DNA from: Symsagittifera roscoffensis
Lineage: Eukaryota > Xenacoelomorpha > Acoela > Convolutidae
Length of the DNA: 64,000 nt
Reading direction: 5' to 3'
NCBI RefSeq assembly: GCF_963678635.1
Contig: NC_087064.1
Coordinates: 60,815,548 to 60,879,547, forward strand
In this document: positions 48,353-58,886 of the stretch, piece after piece
Position numbering within the stretch: position 1 is the first letter of the stretch
Layout: each line of letters opens with the position of its first letter
Notes under the pieces: generated by a model
The model's input: only the letters and a program-made list of their open reading frames with translations
The model's database searches: none
What the model was told of the DNA's origin: nothing
Program-made: the position numbers and the translations under genes

Positions 48353-49350
48353 TCAGTATCTCGCCTTTAAGTACGTCTTCATGACCCTCATCTGACTATT
48401 CAGCTCGTTGGGCTGGTGTGTGTCCTCTTCTATCTTAACGCACCAAATCTTCGCCAACGGCTGTGTTTCTTCTTTAAACGGCTGAAGATCAGTCCTGACT
48501 ACCTCTTTTTGCGGCAACAGGCTTATCGAACGTTTCGATACCGCTATTGTCTCCAAGTCATCCGCTGCGTTGTCAAAGACTCTTTCGCCTGGTATAAGGT
48601 AGCGATCGCTGTCAGGATCCTGGTACACCTCTCTGTCAAGATCCCTCGCCCGAGTTTCTACTAGTAGTGTGTGTATCGCTAGTTGTTCTGACAGTTCTGA
48701 TCCCGAGCTCGAGTTCTTGTCTGAATAGGTGTCCAATCCTGAGTTGCGGGAATTATCATCCATCGAAGAGGTTGTGCTGGAGACTGCACGCTCCTCCAGA
48801 TCATGTATGTGCCTTCTTCGCATCCATCTGAACTCCCCGGACAAAACCTTGTTCTCTAGGTCCTGTTTCTCATCAGGAATTTTCTCGTCTATCTCAGACT
48901 CCCCGGACAAATTTTCTTGTCCCGGGTGTTGATCTTGTGATCGCTGGTTCTTCTCATCATTCGTCCCCCCGGACAAATAGTTATGCAGCAGGTTTTGTTC
49001 TACCTTTTCACCTTCCTTATCCTGGTCCACAAAGTTGACGGTTTTCTTTCGCTTGCTGCCCCCTGTTTTTTCTGTCCGTAAAAAGTACTGGTCAAAATCT
49101 CGAGGGGTATTGAGGATACTAGTTGCTGAACTATTGTCCTACAATCCCTCTCGTTCTCTTCGTGCTGTCGTTTGGACGGCATGATTTTCACTTTCTCACT
49201 GACTGTTAGCAATGCCACTGCTGCTGTCCACTCGGGGTCATCTCTGGTCACTTCTCTTTCTAACAATCCACCCAGCATCCGCATCATTTGCGGTGTGACT
49301 TGCACCGTTTTATCCAATTATGAGTGGCTGTTTATGTTCATGCGAGAGAG
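48353..49350 (-). CDS. Element A pol hinge between RNase H and integrase (broken)
   Basis: Two pieces: 49000-49317, in the RNase H frame after two in-frame stops at 49351 and 49318, with KTVQVTPQMMRMLGGLLERE; and 48353-49030, shifted in frame, very polar, with three LSG motifs (YLSGGT, NLSGES, VLSGEF). The nucleotide motif ccccggacaa recurs at 48835, 48901 and 48967, exactly 66 bases apart, marking a small tandem repeat. No enzyme motif; most likely a flexible spacer in the polyprotein. Confidence 0.55.
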
Positions 49351-50100
49351 TTATTGCTGGACCAGATTCGAGCGCAGCAACAGATCCAATGGGACCGGGT
49401 CCTCCTTGGATAGGATCTTTATCTCGGCTGCTTTCTTTACAGGTAACTCAGGATGCCCTGGAATTGGATGTCCAGACTTATCCAACCATCTCGTTAAGGG
49501 AAGTGCTTCATAAATTTCTTTGTCCAGAAACGAGAATCCCTCCTTTATTTCCGCCTGATTGGCCTGCTTCTGCTCCAATCTTTCATAGAACTCAGTTTTC
49601 TTGCTGAGGCTGTCAGCAATCTGGTGTTTATCACGCATCCTATGTTCGATTATCATATGGTAGCCATCCAATCTTACTATCCATCTACCAATATAACTCT
49701 GATCCATCGAGTAGGTCTTCAACCAGGATAACGCTCTGTTGTCCACGCGTAACTTAAAGGGAGCGCTCCCCAAGTGTGCACGGTACTTTTCCACGAAGGT
49801 GACTACTGCAAACATTTCTGCTTTTGGTGCGCCATATTTCATCTCTGTGTCACTCAAGACCTTGCTGCCGTATGCAATGGGACGGAGAACTGTTCTTCCG
49901 TTCCATTCTTGCTCTTGATGCAATATTCCTGAGATGGCCACTACCGATGCGTCTGTGTCAAGAACATACATGCCCTTTTCTGTAGGCATGCCTAGCACTG
50001 GCGCTTCGCACAGTTCCCGCTTTATGTTCTCGAAAGCAACCTGCGCCTCATCGTTCCATTCGAACTTTTTCCCCTTGTTGCGCATCAGCTCTGCATCGGG
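49351..50100 (-). CDS. Element A RNase H
   Basis: Degrades the RNA strand during reverse transcription. It contains VLDTDASVVAISGIL (first catalytic Asp), KMKYGAPKAEMFAVV-like text with the catalytic Glu (YGAPKAEMFAVV), RVDNRALSWL (third acidic residue) and HRMRDKHQIADSLSKK near the end, the standard Ty3/gypsy RNase H order. It is joined to RT by a one-base deletion near 50098: the RT frame ends at VYPMQS and this frame begins ELMRNKGKKF. A TAA at 49351 closes it. Confidence 0.8.
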   Translation of the reverse strand, partial: PDAELMRNKGKKFEWNDEAQVAFENIKRELCEAPVLGMPTEKGMYVLDTDASVVAISGILHQEQEWNGRTVLRPIAYGSKVLSDTEMKYGAPKAEMFAVVTFVEKYRAHLGSAPFKLRVDNRALSWLKTYSMDQSYIGRWIVRLDGYHMIIEHRMRDKHQIADSLSKKTEFYERLEQKQANQAEIKEGFSFLDKEIYEALPLTRWLDKSGHPIPGHPELPVKKAAEIKILSKEDPVPLDLLLRSNLVQQ

Positions 50101-52773
50101 TACACCTTGTCCGCATATCCTTTTATGAATTCCCGGTAGTAATTGGCAAACCCTAGGAAGCTCAGGAGCTGTGTGTCCGTTCTGGCAGCTTTCCATGTCA
50201 ACACTGCTTCCACTGCTTCCGGGTCCGGCCTCACACCATGCCTATCTACCATTCTTCCCAGGTACTTTATCGAATCCCTAAGGATTTCACATTTCGATGG
50301 TTTGCACTTCAATCCTGCTCTTTTCATGCATCCAAAGACCTCATCGAGCCTGTCAATGTGGTCTTCCAGGGTCGGTGTCGCTATGACTACGTCATCCACG
50401 TAACACATCACGAGATTCCCGTACTTCTTGGTCACTCTCGTCAAAGCCTGAGCCATCAGTCTTTGAAAAGTGGCCGTTGCATTGCACAAGCCGAAGGGCA
50501 TCCTCTTCCACTGGTACAATCCCAATTCGCATGCAGAACCTAAGTCCAATGTGGTGAAGAACTTGGCATCACCAAGCTTAGATAGGCTCTCGTCTATTCG
50601 CGGTATCGGGTACGCATCTTTTATTGTTACCGCGTTCAAGTAACGAAAGTCGCAACAAAATCTAAGCTGCCCCCCTTTCTTTTTCGCCATTACTACCCCG
50701 CAAGCCCATGGCCATTTCGAGGGTTCTATCATGTCGTATTCAAGCAACATTTCTATTTCCGCTCGGCACGCTTCCGATTTGTGTGGCGTCATTCGCCTTG
50801 CGCCATCCCTATGGGGAACGGCGCCCTCTTCTAGTTCGATTTCGTGTTCGACGAAATTACAGCAACCGATATCCGCCTTGTGTTTTGAAAATACATCTGC
50901 GTTCCGATTTAGGAGGTCCCGCAATTTTTCGAAATCTCCCTCACCTATTTTCCTTTTTAAATGTTCTATCTCTGGCACAACCGGTTTGTCAGATTCTAGT
51001 TCATATGACGAGGGGCGTTCCGGAAAATTCGAGCAGCTTGATAAACCGTCGTCCGTTTCGGATTTCATTGAAAACAATTTATGAATAGATTTTAATTCAT
51101 TAATCCTCTTTAAAATTTTATCTTTTTTGGCATGATAAGGACAGTCTTTCACACTATATTTCTTCAAATTTTGTGTCTCCTCATAGTCGGTCCTCATCGG
51201 CAAAGCGTAGCCAAGCTTCTTTCCACGCTGGATTGAAACCGTGGTGTCCAGTGTGTTCAACAACACACTGACACACAGTCCGTTTCGCGTTACCGAGAAG
51301 CTCCGGCCTAAAATCACCGAACTCTGACTATTTGGATTCGGTACTAAGCAAACATGTTTACTATCACTTAACGAATTCAAATTTCTCATTCTAAAAATTG
51401 CTACCACAGCTTGTCCTGGTTGTAGTTTTAATTTTCTATCCAAAAAAATTGGTACCTTGTTTTCGTCTGTTATTATCCTATTAATGGGTCTCTTAACATA
51501 CTTCCGGTCCGGGTTTCTAATCCGTATCAGACCGTTGTTCAAGTCAATCATTACGTCAAAATTCCTGACAAAATCTCTGCCCAAGATGAATTGGTCGGCG
51601 TCGTCCCAATTCTCTACCACCAGGAAGCTCATCCAAATATCCCGTCCTCCCATGTGGAGAACCGTTATTGGTGTTCTTCCGGCTACATAGATAGCTCCTC
51701 GATTGGCGGCGGCCAGTCGGAGATTTGTTGGAATTAGATCTTCCCGCGTGAAGCCCATTCTTTCCCAAGTTTTTATCGGCATCACACTCACTACCGCTCC
51801 TGTGTCCAGAAGCCCTGTGACTCCGATTTTTGTTCCGTTGGTGTCGAGCAGATGTGCGGTCACATCTGCTTCATACCCAATGTGTACTGCGTCTTGTTCC
51901 ATCATGGCGTCATGGCCTATCCTGCGGACTTTGAGTTCCTCCTCACCCAAATAGATTTGCCCCATTTTGTCATCATCTGTTGTTACATAAGTCCTGGTGT
52001 AGATACTGATTCCATCCACGTTCAGCATCACTTGATACGGCCCATAGACCTCTAGGTAGCGTCCATGAAGTTTCTTCATGCGAGGGCCAGCCGTCGTTAG
52101 TAGTGCTCGCACGGCTCTCGACTCGGTGCGTGGCTCCACCTGCCTCAGATAATCTGCATATGTGTCCAAATGCATCAAAGTGAACTCGGATGGTTCACTC
52201 AGATTTCTGATCACCTGATGTCCAGCCACTGAGATTATCGACTGTATCTTGCTTCCTTGCGGCACCATGCCGAACCTCTGACCGGAGATCACATTAAGTT
52301 TCATGTTCAAACTGCTTGGTGCTTTAGTTTCTTCGAACTCCGTTGCTTCGAAGGTATTCAGTTGCTCCTGAAGTTTCTCATTCTCCAGTTCAAGTTTCAC
52401 TTTTTGTTCGATCTCTTTCGTCACCAGTTCCTGCTGCACTCTATTTAGAGCATCCCTCGCGGCTGCCCTATAATCGACCTTGAAGTCATCAGCCGCAGTT
52501 GCTGGTTCTGGTTCACGTGTCTCCTCTGTCACCGCTTGCATTTTCTTTGCCGCCAGCTCTTGAGGTTTATCCTTTCGGCGTGCCTCCGCTTCACTCAAAA
52601 GTCGAGCCTTGCAGGCTTTCACTCCTGACAAAGCTTCTTCATGTCTTGGATGCTTGATGTCTGCCACTGCATCCCAGAATTGCGGACAATCTGATTTAAA
52701 ATGACCTTCCAAGTTGCAAAAGAAACACCTCGGGCCGAATTTTGCAATTACTCCTCTAATGAATCCTCATGGT
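50085..52773 (-). CDS. Element A pol N-terminus: zinc knuckle, protease, reverse transcriptase
   Basis: The pol frame is open from about 52773, where it encodes a zinc knuckle CFFCNLEGHFKSDC overlapping the end of gag. A Glu/Lys-rich helical region follows, then an aspartic protease with LLDTGAVVSVM (active Asp near residue 303 from 52712) and ILGRDFVRNF. RT begins near PWACGVVMAKKKGG and has LRFCCDFRYLN, FFTTLDLGSA (motif A), WKRMPFGLCNATATFQRLM and CYVDDVVIATP (motif C, catalytic YVDD). Between LDLGSA and ELGLYQWK, the usual stretch of about 17 residues containing a WQI-type motif and KTAF is missing, an in-frame deletion that should disable the enzyme. Confidence 0.85.
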
Positions 52774-53638
52774 CCAATTCTGACGCATCTTCGTCCTCGA
52801 GGCTAAAGCCTATTGCTTTCATGCCTTGTTTGTAAGTTGGGCATGCTGACACATGATGGTCCGTTGAACTGCAATTGGCACAAGAGCGTCTCTTGTCCAT
52901 ATCATCCCTCGGTTTGTACCAATTGTTCCCTTGGTTTGCTGGTCCGTTGTTAAAATTGCCATAATTGTTCTTGTAGTATCCAGATCTCGAAGGAGGTTTC
53001 AACAAAAGATACTCTTTTGACTTGAGCCTCAACTCCTCTGGTGTCATCGCATTGGTTGATAGTGGTGTGTAATGCGTGGCTAGCATCGTTCGAAGTTCAT
53101 CATTCTTCACACCATCGATGAATTTTGAGGCTACGGCCAGGTTCATCCTTCGGTTTGAATCATCCGGTTGGCTGCGTCTTCTCAGCATTTCCAAGTCATC
53201 GAGAAACTTGTCTATCGTTTCATCTTCTCGTTGCCTCCGTTTTTCGAAGCGCATCATCGCTTGGTGCCCCTGTACCCCTGATCCGAAACGGTTTAACAAG
53301 ATTTCGAAGATTTTCTCAGCTGTGTCACGTTGATATTGCTTCTTCGCCATGAAACAGTTCAGGGCTGTCCCTTCCAAGTTGCTGGTGAGCGCACTGCATT
53401 CCTGTCTCTCCGACAAGTCCTCTTCCTCAAAATGCAGCTTCATTACCTCTATCCAGGTATCTATACAGCCATCAGATTCATCTTTATAGCATCTTGGTTT
53501 CTTAAAGACTCTTCTGGACTTCTCACTGCGTTCATTGGTTCTGGATAACCTTGTAAGGAATGTCTCCAAAAACCTGTTTAGGGGTTCAAATGCCGTAGCA
53601 TCCCTTGAGTGTCCCGCCTGAGTGTCCTCACACCTCGT
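52748..53638 (-). CDS. Element A gag, C-terminal part (retrotransposon gag domain and zinc knuckle)
   Basis: Structural protein. It is in the same frame as the upstream N-terminal gag, with 23 open codons after its TAG. The central part (SDGCIDTWIEVMKLHFEEED ... FLDDLEMLRRRS) is the capsid-like Retrotrans_gag domain. A CCHC knuckle CANCSSTDHHVSAC lies near the C-terminus. The tail is acidic. Gag ends at TAA (52748), while pol is already open one base back in the overlap, so pol expression would need a -1 frameshift within about 25 bases. No classical slippery heptamer is visible there. Confidence 0.8.
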   Translation of the reverse strand, partial: TRCEDTQAGHSRDATAFEPLNRFLETFLTRLSRTNERSEKSRRVFKKPRCYKDESDGCIDTWIEVMKLHFEEEDLSERQECSALTSNLEGTALNCFMAKKQYQRDTAEKIFEILLNRFGSGVQGHQAMMRFEKRRQREDETIDKFLDDLEMLRRRSQPDDSNRRMNLAVASKFIDGVKNDELRTMLATHYTPLSTNAMTPEELRLKSKEYLLLKPPSRSGYYKNNYGNFNNGPANQGNNWYKPRDDMDKRRSCANCSSTDHHVSACPTYKQGMKAIGFSLEDEDASELDHEDSLEE

Positions 53639-55270
53639 CTAAGGCTCTGTATGCGGTGCATCCCTGCAATCCGAATCGCCGTGAGTGTTTCCCGCTTGGC
53701 CCACATGACTCCTCCTCGGGCTTGCATGCCCCCTGTTACCGGAATCACTTCTCCCAGTCGCATGTGTGCCTTGGGTTGGTCGTTCATTAGAGGTCTGTCT
53801 GTTCCCCGTTGAACTTGTCCTACTGTTCGGGCCCCATGTTCCATTACCCCTCGTGGCATAGCCTGATGAACTGCCCCTGCCTCTAGTGGATCTATACGTC
53901 TTCCTCTTTTGATGTTCATTGAAGTTCACCCTCGGCTCCCTGCTGGGACCTCCCGAGTTCGGTTCTCCTTCTTTTGGTCCACTCTTGCTGCTTAGTAGCC
54001 CGTCCAACCTATCCATGATAGCCTGAGTTCGCCTCTCCATCATCGCGTCTATCTTTGTGTCAAGAGTCCCAAGAGACTGCTCTTGCTGAATTCTTAATTT
54101 CTCCATGTCGTCTCTTAAGCGTAACTCTCGCTGTTCCGCCTCTCTTGTCATTCGCGACAAGTTCTTCGCCATATGCTCGTCCGTTCTTTCTTCTAAGCGT
54201 TTTTCGCTTCTACCAACTTCTTGTCTATTGCGGTTTATTTCTTCCCACAGACTTTCTCTTTCAATGTGAACTGCCCTTTCTAGTTCACTCATTCTTATGG
54301 ACATCTGTTCATTTTGTTCTCCTAAACTGTCCACTGTGTTGTTTAAGGCTTCTTCTAGTGCTGCCCCGTTATCCACGAGTGGCGTCACTAGTGGCGGTGT
54401 AACCCTGTCGGTCCCAGGTAGCTTCGTGCTGGTCGAGATCCGGGCCTTGACTCTCTGCCTCGACGTCTTTTCATTATCTACCTCAGGATCCGCCAATGCG
54501 TTGCCTAGCCCTCTGTTTCTACTCTCCCCAGCTTGCAGCTCTGAACTTGTCATAATTGCGAAGTCTTTTGACTGGCCCGGTGTATTTGCCTCTTTGCTTA
54601 TCGTTGTCACTACACCAAATTTGCCCATGGTTCCAGTCTCTCTTCCGACGTATGCCTCATTCTCCTGGGTCGAACTATTGAGGCTGACTTGAGACCCAAA
54701 GTCCCCTTGCTCTTCTTCGTCCTCTTCCTCCTGGGATTCACCTTCATTTCCTGCGCCTCCTCCCATGGTGAAAGGAAAGATGTTTCCTAAGGTGTTCCTC
54801 ATTCTTTCTGAGAACGATGATGACGTTGTTTGTTTCTCAGTCCCGCCTGCCATCATAGTGTTGTCTGTTGGAGATCTTCTAGTTTCCGCTATTTCAGTTG
54901 AGATGTCGGACAGTTCCGACATCTCCTCTCGATCCAATGTCCCGGTGGAAGTGGCAAAATCTTGGCCCTGTTCTACCGGAGTAGATTCACTCGCCAGCCT
55001 TCTGCCTCTCCCTCCCAGTCCATGTACTTCCTGGTTGTCGTTCATGGCATGGTCTGTATTGACCTCCACTTCTAACAGTTCTTTTCGCTCTTCTGAGGTC
55101 TTCTGACTTCTCGTTTCAACCATTCTGCCTGAAACCGTCTCCCCTTTGTCGGTCCGGGCCTGTTTGATCCAATCCACAAAAGGATCGGTCATCTTTTTTC
55201 TTTGCTCTTCAGGTATGAATTTCCTAGAGCTATTACCTCGTTTTGGTATCCTTGACTTGTCTAGACTCAT
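53639..55270 (-). CDS. Element A gag, N-terminal part
   Basis: ATG at 55270 (MSLDKSRIPKRG). 543 residues: a polar Ser/Glu-rich region with an EEEDEEEQGDFG acidic stretch near residue 190; a coiled coil from about 310 to 420 (SELERAVHIERESLWEEINR); and a basic Gly/Arg/Ser-rich tail from about 445 (STRGRGSSSGYATRG), probably RNA-binding. It ends at TAG, after which the same frame continues directly into the gag domain. It may therefore be the matrix-like part of one gag polyprotein, or the TAG may be a lesion. Confidence 0.6.
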   Translation of the reverse strand: MSLDKSRIPKRGNSSRKFIPEEQRKKMTDPFVDWIKQARTDKGETVSGRMVETRSQKTSEERKELLEVEVNTDHAMNDNQEVHGLGGRGRRLASESTPVEQGQDFATSTGTLDREEMSELSDISTEIAETRRSPTDNTMMAGGTEKQTTSSSFSERMRNTLGNIFPFTMGGGAGNEGESQEEEDEEEQGDFGSQVSLNSSTQENEAYVGRETGTMGKFGVVTTISKEANTPGQSKDFAIMTSSELQAGESRNRGLGNALADPEVDNEKTSRQRVKARISTSTKLPGTDRVTPPLVTPLVDNGAALEEALNNTVDSLGEQNEQMSIRMSELERAVHIERESLWEEINRNRQEVGRSEKRLEERTDEHMAKNLSRMTREAEQRELRLRDDMEKLRIQQEQSLGTLDTKIDAMMERRTQAIMDRLDGLLSSKSGPKEGEPNSGGPSREPRVNFNEHQKRKTYRSTRGRGSSSGYATRGNGTWGPNSRTSSTGNRQTSNERPTQGTHATGRSDSGNRGHASPRRSHVGQAGNTHGDSDCRDAPHTEP

Positions 55271-57932
55271 TCTCTATTTGTCACTTCTTAATGCCTATAC
55301 ACTTAATTCGATTGCTAGTGACCTTATAGTTCGATTACCAATAATAATGACACAACACAATAAATTTCACAAGATTCTATTAAATAGTGACCACGAATCC
55401 CTGTATGTTATCAGAGTACAGTTTGTATAAAATTTATTCACACTAACCGTTTATCGGTCGTAGGATTCGAAAACTAGCACAATATGATGTTATCAGTCAA
55501 TTTAAAAGATAGTGTACTCACTACCCAATCAAGCACATCTTACGTTGATTTAAAATTAAAAACAAAAAAAAATATAATGACAGAATATTAATGCCTCTAT
55601 GAAAAAAAACGTATGTGTAGTGTACTTTTAGTCTGTCACAGTACAATAGTCGAACTTGTCTTTTAAAGAAAAAGCTTTCCCTGCTCGGTGCTGCACCAAA
55701 CAGACAAAACTTTGAAGTAATTTTCTCAAGTGGGCGTCTATTGCACCCACCGAGTACTGTGTTACCTATCTGCCTTCGGACTGCTCGAGATAGACCTACT
55801 AAAATCCTCAGGGCAGTCACTTTTCACAAAAACGTTTTAAGTTACAATGCACACCAATGAATCACGCTCTTTTTAGTTTAGACTTAGTGTCGCGAATATC
55901 CGAGTTCGGACCAGTTTTGTTTTGGTCTGGTTTTTATTGAAAGGCAAGTTACCAGTGCAGTCACTGATTCCTAGCCTGTCTGCTAATAACCTAATACCTC
56001 TCACTTTAGTCTTTCTTCCGTCTACCTAAGTCCTTTAATAAAATAATACCCCTCCGGATTGGCGCAAATAGGACCCTTCCGGACTAACAAAATCTAGACC
56101 CCTCCGGATTGGGACCCCTTTGAGTTAGTTAATATAAGACCCCTCCGGATTTGGACCCCTCCGAATTAGCAACTTTAAGACCCCTCCAGATTCGGACCCC
56201 TCCTAATTTGAAAAAAAAAATTTTTTGACCCCTCCGGATTGGGACCCCTCCGGTTTTGTAAAAGTAGCTCTCGGAGATCTCCTTTTTTCAACTTATACCC
56301 CTCCAGATACGTTTTCCGATGCTATTTTGCTTTTCAGGTTAACTAGGAAGGGTATGTAATGCTTTCCTAGACCCTTCCGGATTGAAGTTAAGCCTCTTAT
56401 TTGACAATTCACGCTAACGGTGAAGGGTCTTATCGCTCGCCTAACTTCGGCTCGTTTAAGGTTTTGCTGTGCCTTTAGCCTTTCCTTTTCGTCTAGAACA
56501 GCCTAAAGTTACTTTATTCAACCGCTCTTACCTTTTGGTAGGGGTATAAGGGCTTTTCTAAAAGAAATTTATAAAACGTGAAGGGTCTACCCTCCCAAAT
56601 TGGTGAATCTGCTAAAAACAATCTCAAAAAAAATTTCACCCTTCTTTTTCCGAAAAACTTCTGTTCCTATCAGTAAGCTCAGCTAATTTCTGATCTATTG
56701 GTACCAAGATTAACTCGATATGCCTAGTAGTTTCAAAGTTATTAATCAAAACGTCTTTTTTTTAAAGTCAAGAAATTTCTCTCTTATAGGTTCCGCCTAA
56801 CTTTTTCCGCAAATCTGGTCCTTTCGACCTAAAAATTATTGATCCGAGCTCAGAAGGCCTATACTCTTCTAGTTCAATGCAAAAGACTCGATGTAAAACG
56901 CTTTTGTTGAAAAAATTTGCGAAAAACTGTGCTACCTGTACCCCTTCGGATTGATGAATCCACCAAATCAACACGTTAAGTTCGATTTCTCTGCAACCCG
57001 GAAGGCTTCCGGGTAGCGGGTTTTAAAACTTGTAGACTCACTAGTGGACGTTGTCCGAACAACTATTTTTACTGTTCTAACTCAAAATTTTCAAAAAATT
57101 TTCTGAATTTATAGTGTTTCGTTTTCTCAAAAATCACAAAATTTCGGTTTTCGGTACCAAAATAGTTCCAACCACTTTCGAACTAAACTTAACCGGTTCT
57201 ATCTATTATGGTAGTGGAGTTATTTTTTCTATCTTTATTTTTTTTTAACCAAAAGGGATACAAAACTTGTTAACGATACCCAACAGTCGATTTTTGTTGT
57301 CGTTGAGCCCCTTCTTGTTGCTCCTTGTACTGCTTGCCGGATCAGTCTTCTCCCAAGACCCTTCCGAATTGAGCGCAAATCAGCTGACCCTTCCGGATTG
57401 AGCGCAATTTATCATTAACGTGCTTAAATGCTCAAATAACCCTACAGTACAAGCCTCACAAACGGGCTACAAAACTGATCGTAACAATCCTGACTGATAT
57501 AAATGCCTGTAACAACAATATATCTATCAACAACAAACGGGGGGGTCGGATCACATCTTGTCTGGGGGGATGATTTCTACTGATTTTTTACTTTTTTTTT
57601 ACTGTTTTTGGTTTTTTCAGTTATATTTTATGTTTTTTGTTTTTCTTAGGTACTATACTACTTTTTGTTTGGTTTTATATATATCTTTAAGTGTTTTTGG
57701 TCACAAACCATTCAGGAGATGGCGGGAACGCGAATCCCCCAACCCTTCCTGGTTCGTGAATTTTCGGTCTTAACTAGGTTAAAAAGCTAATCACGGTAAT
57801 CCGGAAGGCTTCCGCGCTCCGAACTACCCTTCCGCCCCGGCGGTTTAGGCCTATTAAGGGCGTTAATGTGAGCATCCGCTCGGCGCGGAGTGCTCGTTAA
57901 CGGTTCTGCCGGTCATGATGTTAAAAAAGAAT
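55271..57932. other. Long 5' leader of element A
   Basis: 2.7 kb between the primer-binding site and gag, with no gene-like frame. Its distinctive content is a cluster of CCGGAT-type repeats (listed separately) and T- or A-rich runs near 57240 and 57590. A leader this long could hold packaging signals or an intron. No clear donor/acceptor pair was identified. Confidence 0.5.
56041..56390 (-). repeat. Cluster of AATCCGGARGGGTC motifs in the element A leader
   Basis: About a dozen exact or near copies of CCCCTCCGGATTGG or ACCCTTCCGGATT (plus-strand writing) occur at irregular spacing of 14-60 bases. Single copies recur near 56945, 57355 and 57388, and in both LTRs (near 35243 and 58433). The direction is constant within the cluster. 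A protein- or RNA-binding site array is plausible. Confidence 0.7.
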
Positions 57933-57949
57933 AACACCCAGGAGCGCCA
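57933..57949 (-). promoter_or_regulatory. Primer-binding site candidate of element A
   Basis: Minus-strand TGGCGCTCCTGGGTGTT lies 12 bases inside the 5' LTR and starts with TGG as needed for pairing with a tRNA CCA end. The distance from the LTR is longer than usual, and I could not match the tRNA, so this is tentative. Confidence 0.4.
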
Positions 57950-57961
57950 TAAAAACATGTA

Positions 57962-58886
57962 TGTAACATTCGCCCGGAAGATACATATCGACGGAAAATA
58001 AAACTAAGTCCCAAGACGACTGGCTAACGTCTAAACAGAGCTTTATATGCTTTTCACCGTCTCTACCAAGCCAGTACTTTTCGGTGGTCTTTTCTAACAT
58101 CGGGTCGACAAAACGTTACTGCTTTCGGCTTCGGTCAAAACACTCAAATTAACTTAATTACATGCAGAAATAGTGAGCTCATGGCTGGGTCTCAGTATCC
58201 CCAGACCACGAGGTCACTCCTAAAAACAGGGCTACTACTATTTATTATATTACTATTGTTTTTGTTCAGTAGATAAAAATCATCATCTCCATCGAAGATG
58301 GATCAACCCCTTCCCCCAACTCCTAGCTTCTCATCCTTATCAAAATGAATCTAGTTGTTAATTCAATTCAATTCAGGACATGACAGGAAGCTAAAAGTTT
58401 ATGTAAAAGGATAAAAGTTTCAGTCCCGAAGCCCTTCCGGATTCTTGAATCCACTGAATCAATCACGTTAAACTTGACTTCTCCGTAATCCGGAAGGCTG
58501 TCTTCCACCCTTCACCGTTGTTCGCAACGGCCTTGCAACTATTGTAGCGACACAATAGTTGCAACTCGGAACGTTCTCTGTCAGCTCCGTGATTTGTTGT
58601 CGTTTCTTGATCACTATTTTCGTTCTTCTCGCAATCACTACTAATGTTGTTCTGTTTTTCTTTGACTTCTTTGCCAAAATGGCCGTTTCTGACGTTTCTC
58701 AGAAATGTTACGTCATCACTGCGAAAATTTAAAATTTTAAAATACGGGAATATCCTGACCTTCACCGTTCTGCTAATCATCCGAATAACGTCGTTAGTCC
58801 TTCAAAATCATTAACTCGGAAGGTTCACTGCTAAAAATTCAAAATCTGCAGAGATTGCATTTTGTCCATTCTTGTCGAATGTCACA
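57962..58886 (-). repeat. 5' LTR of element A
   Basis: 925 bases, matching the other LTR without indels. It should contain the promoter of the element; no clear TATA box was pinned down. It contains CTTCCGGATT and its inverted form AATCCGGAAGG about 60 bases apart. Confidence 0.9.

Larger units (their letters stand above)
34774..58886 (-). mobile_element. Giant (24.1-kb) Ty3/gypsy-type LTR retrotransposon, element A
   Basis: Direct 925-bp repeats with TG...CA ends flank a 22.3-kb interior that reads, on the minus strand, leader, gag, pol (PR-RT-RH-IN-macrodomain), then a third block of nearly 9 kb with an SGNH-hydrolase domain and two unknown proteins. The domain order PR-RT-RH-IN is that of Ty3/gypsy (Metaviridae-like) elements. 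By eye the LTRs differ at about 17 positions and have no length difference, so the insertion is not very recent. The 5-bp flanks (atctt and aaaac) do not match. Several stops and frameshifts and an RT deletion suggest this copy is inactive. Confidence 0.85.

Noticed and set aside
56041-56390. CRISPR-like array
   Set aside because: Spacing is irregular, repeats are short and degenerate, and the context is a eukaryotic retrotransposon leader.
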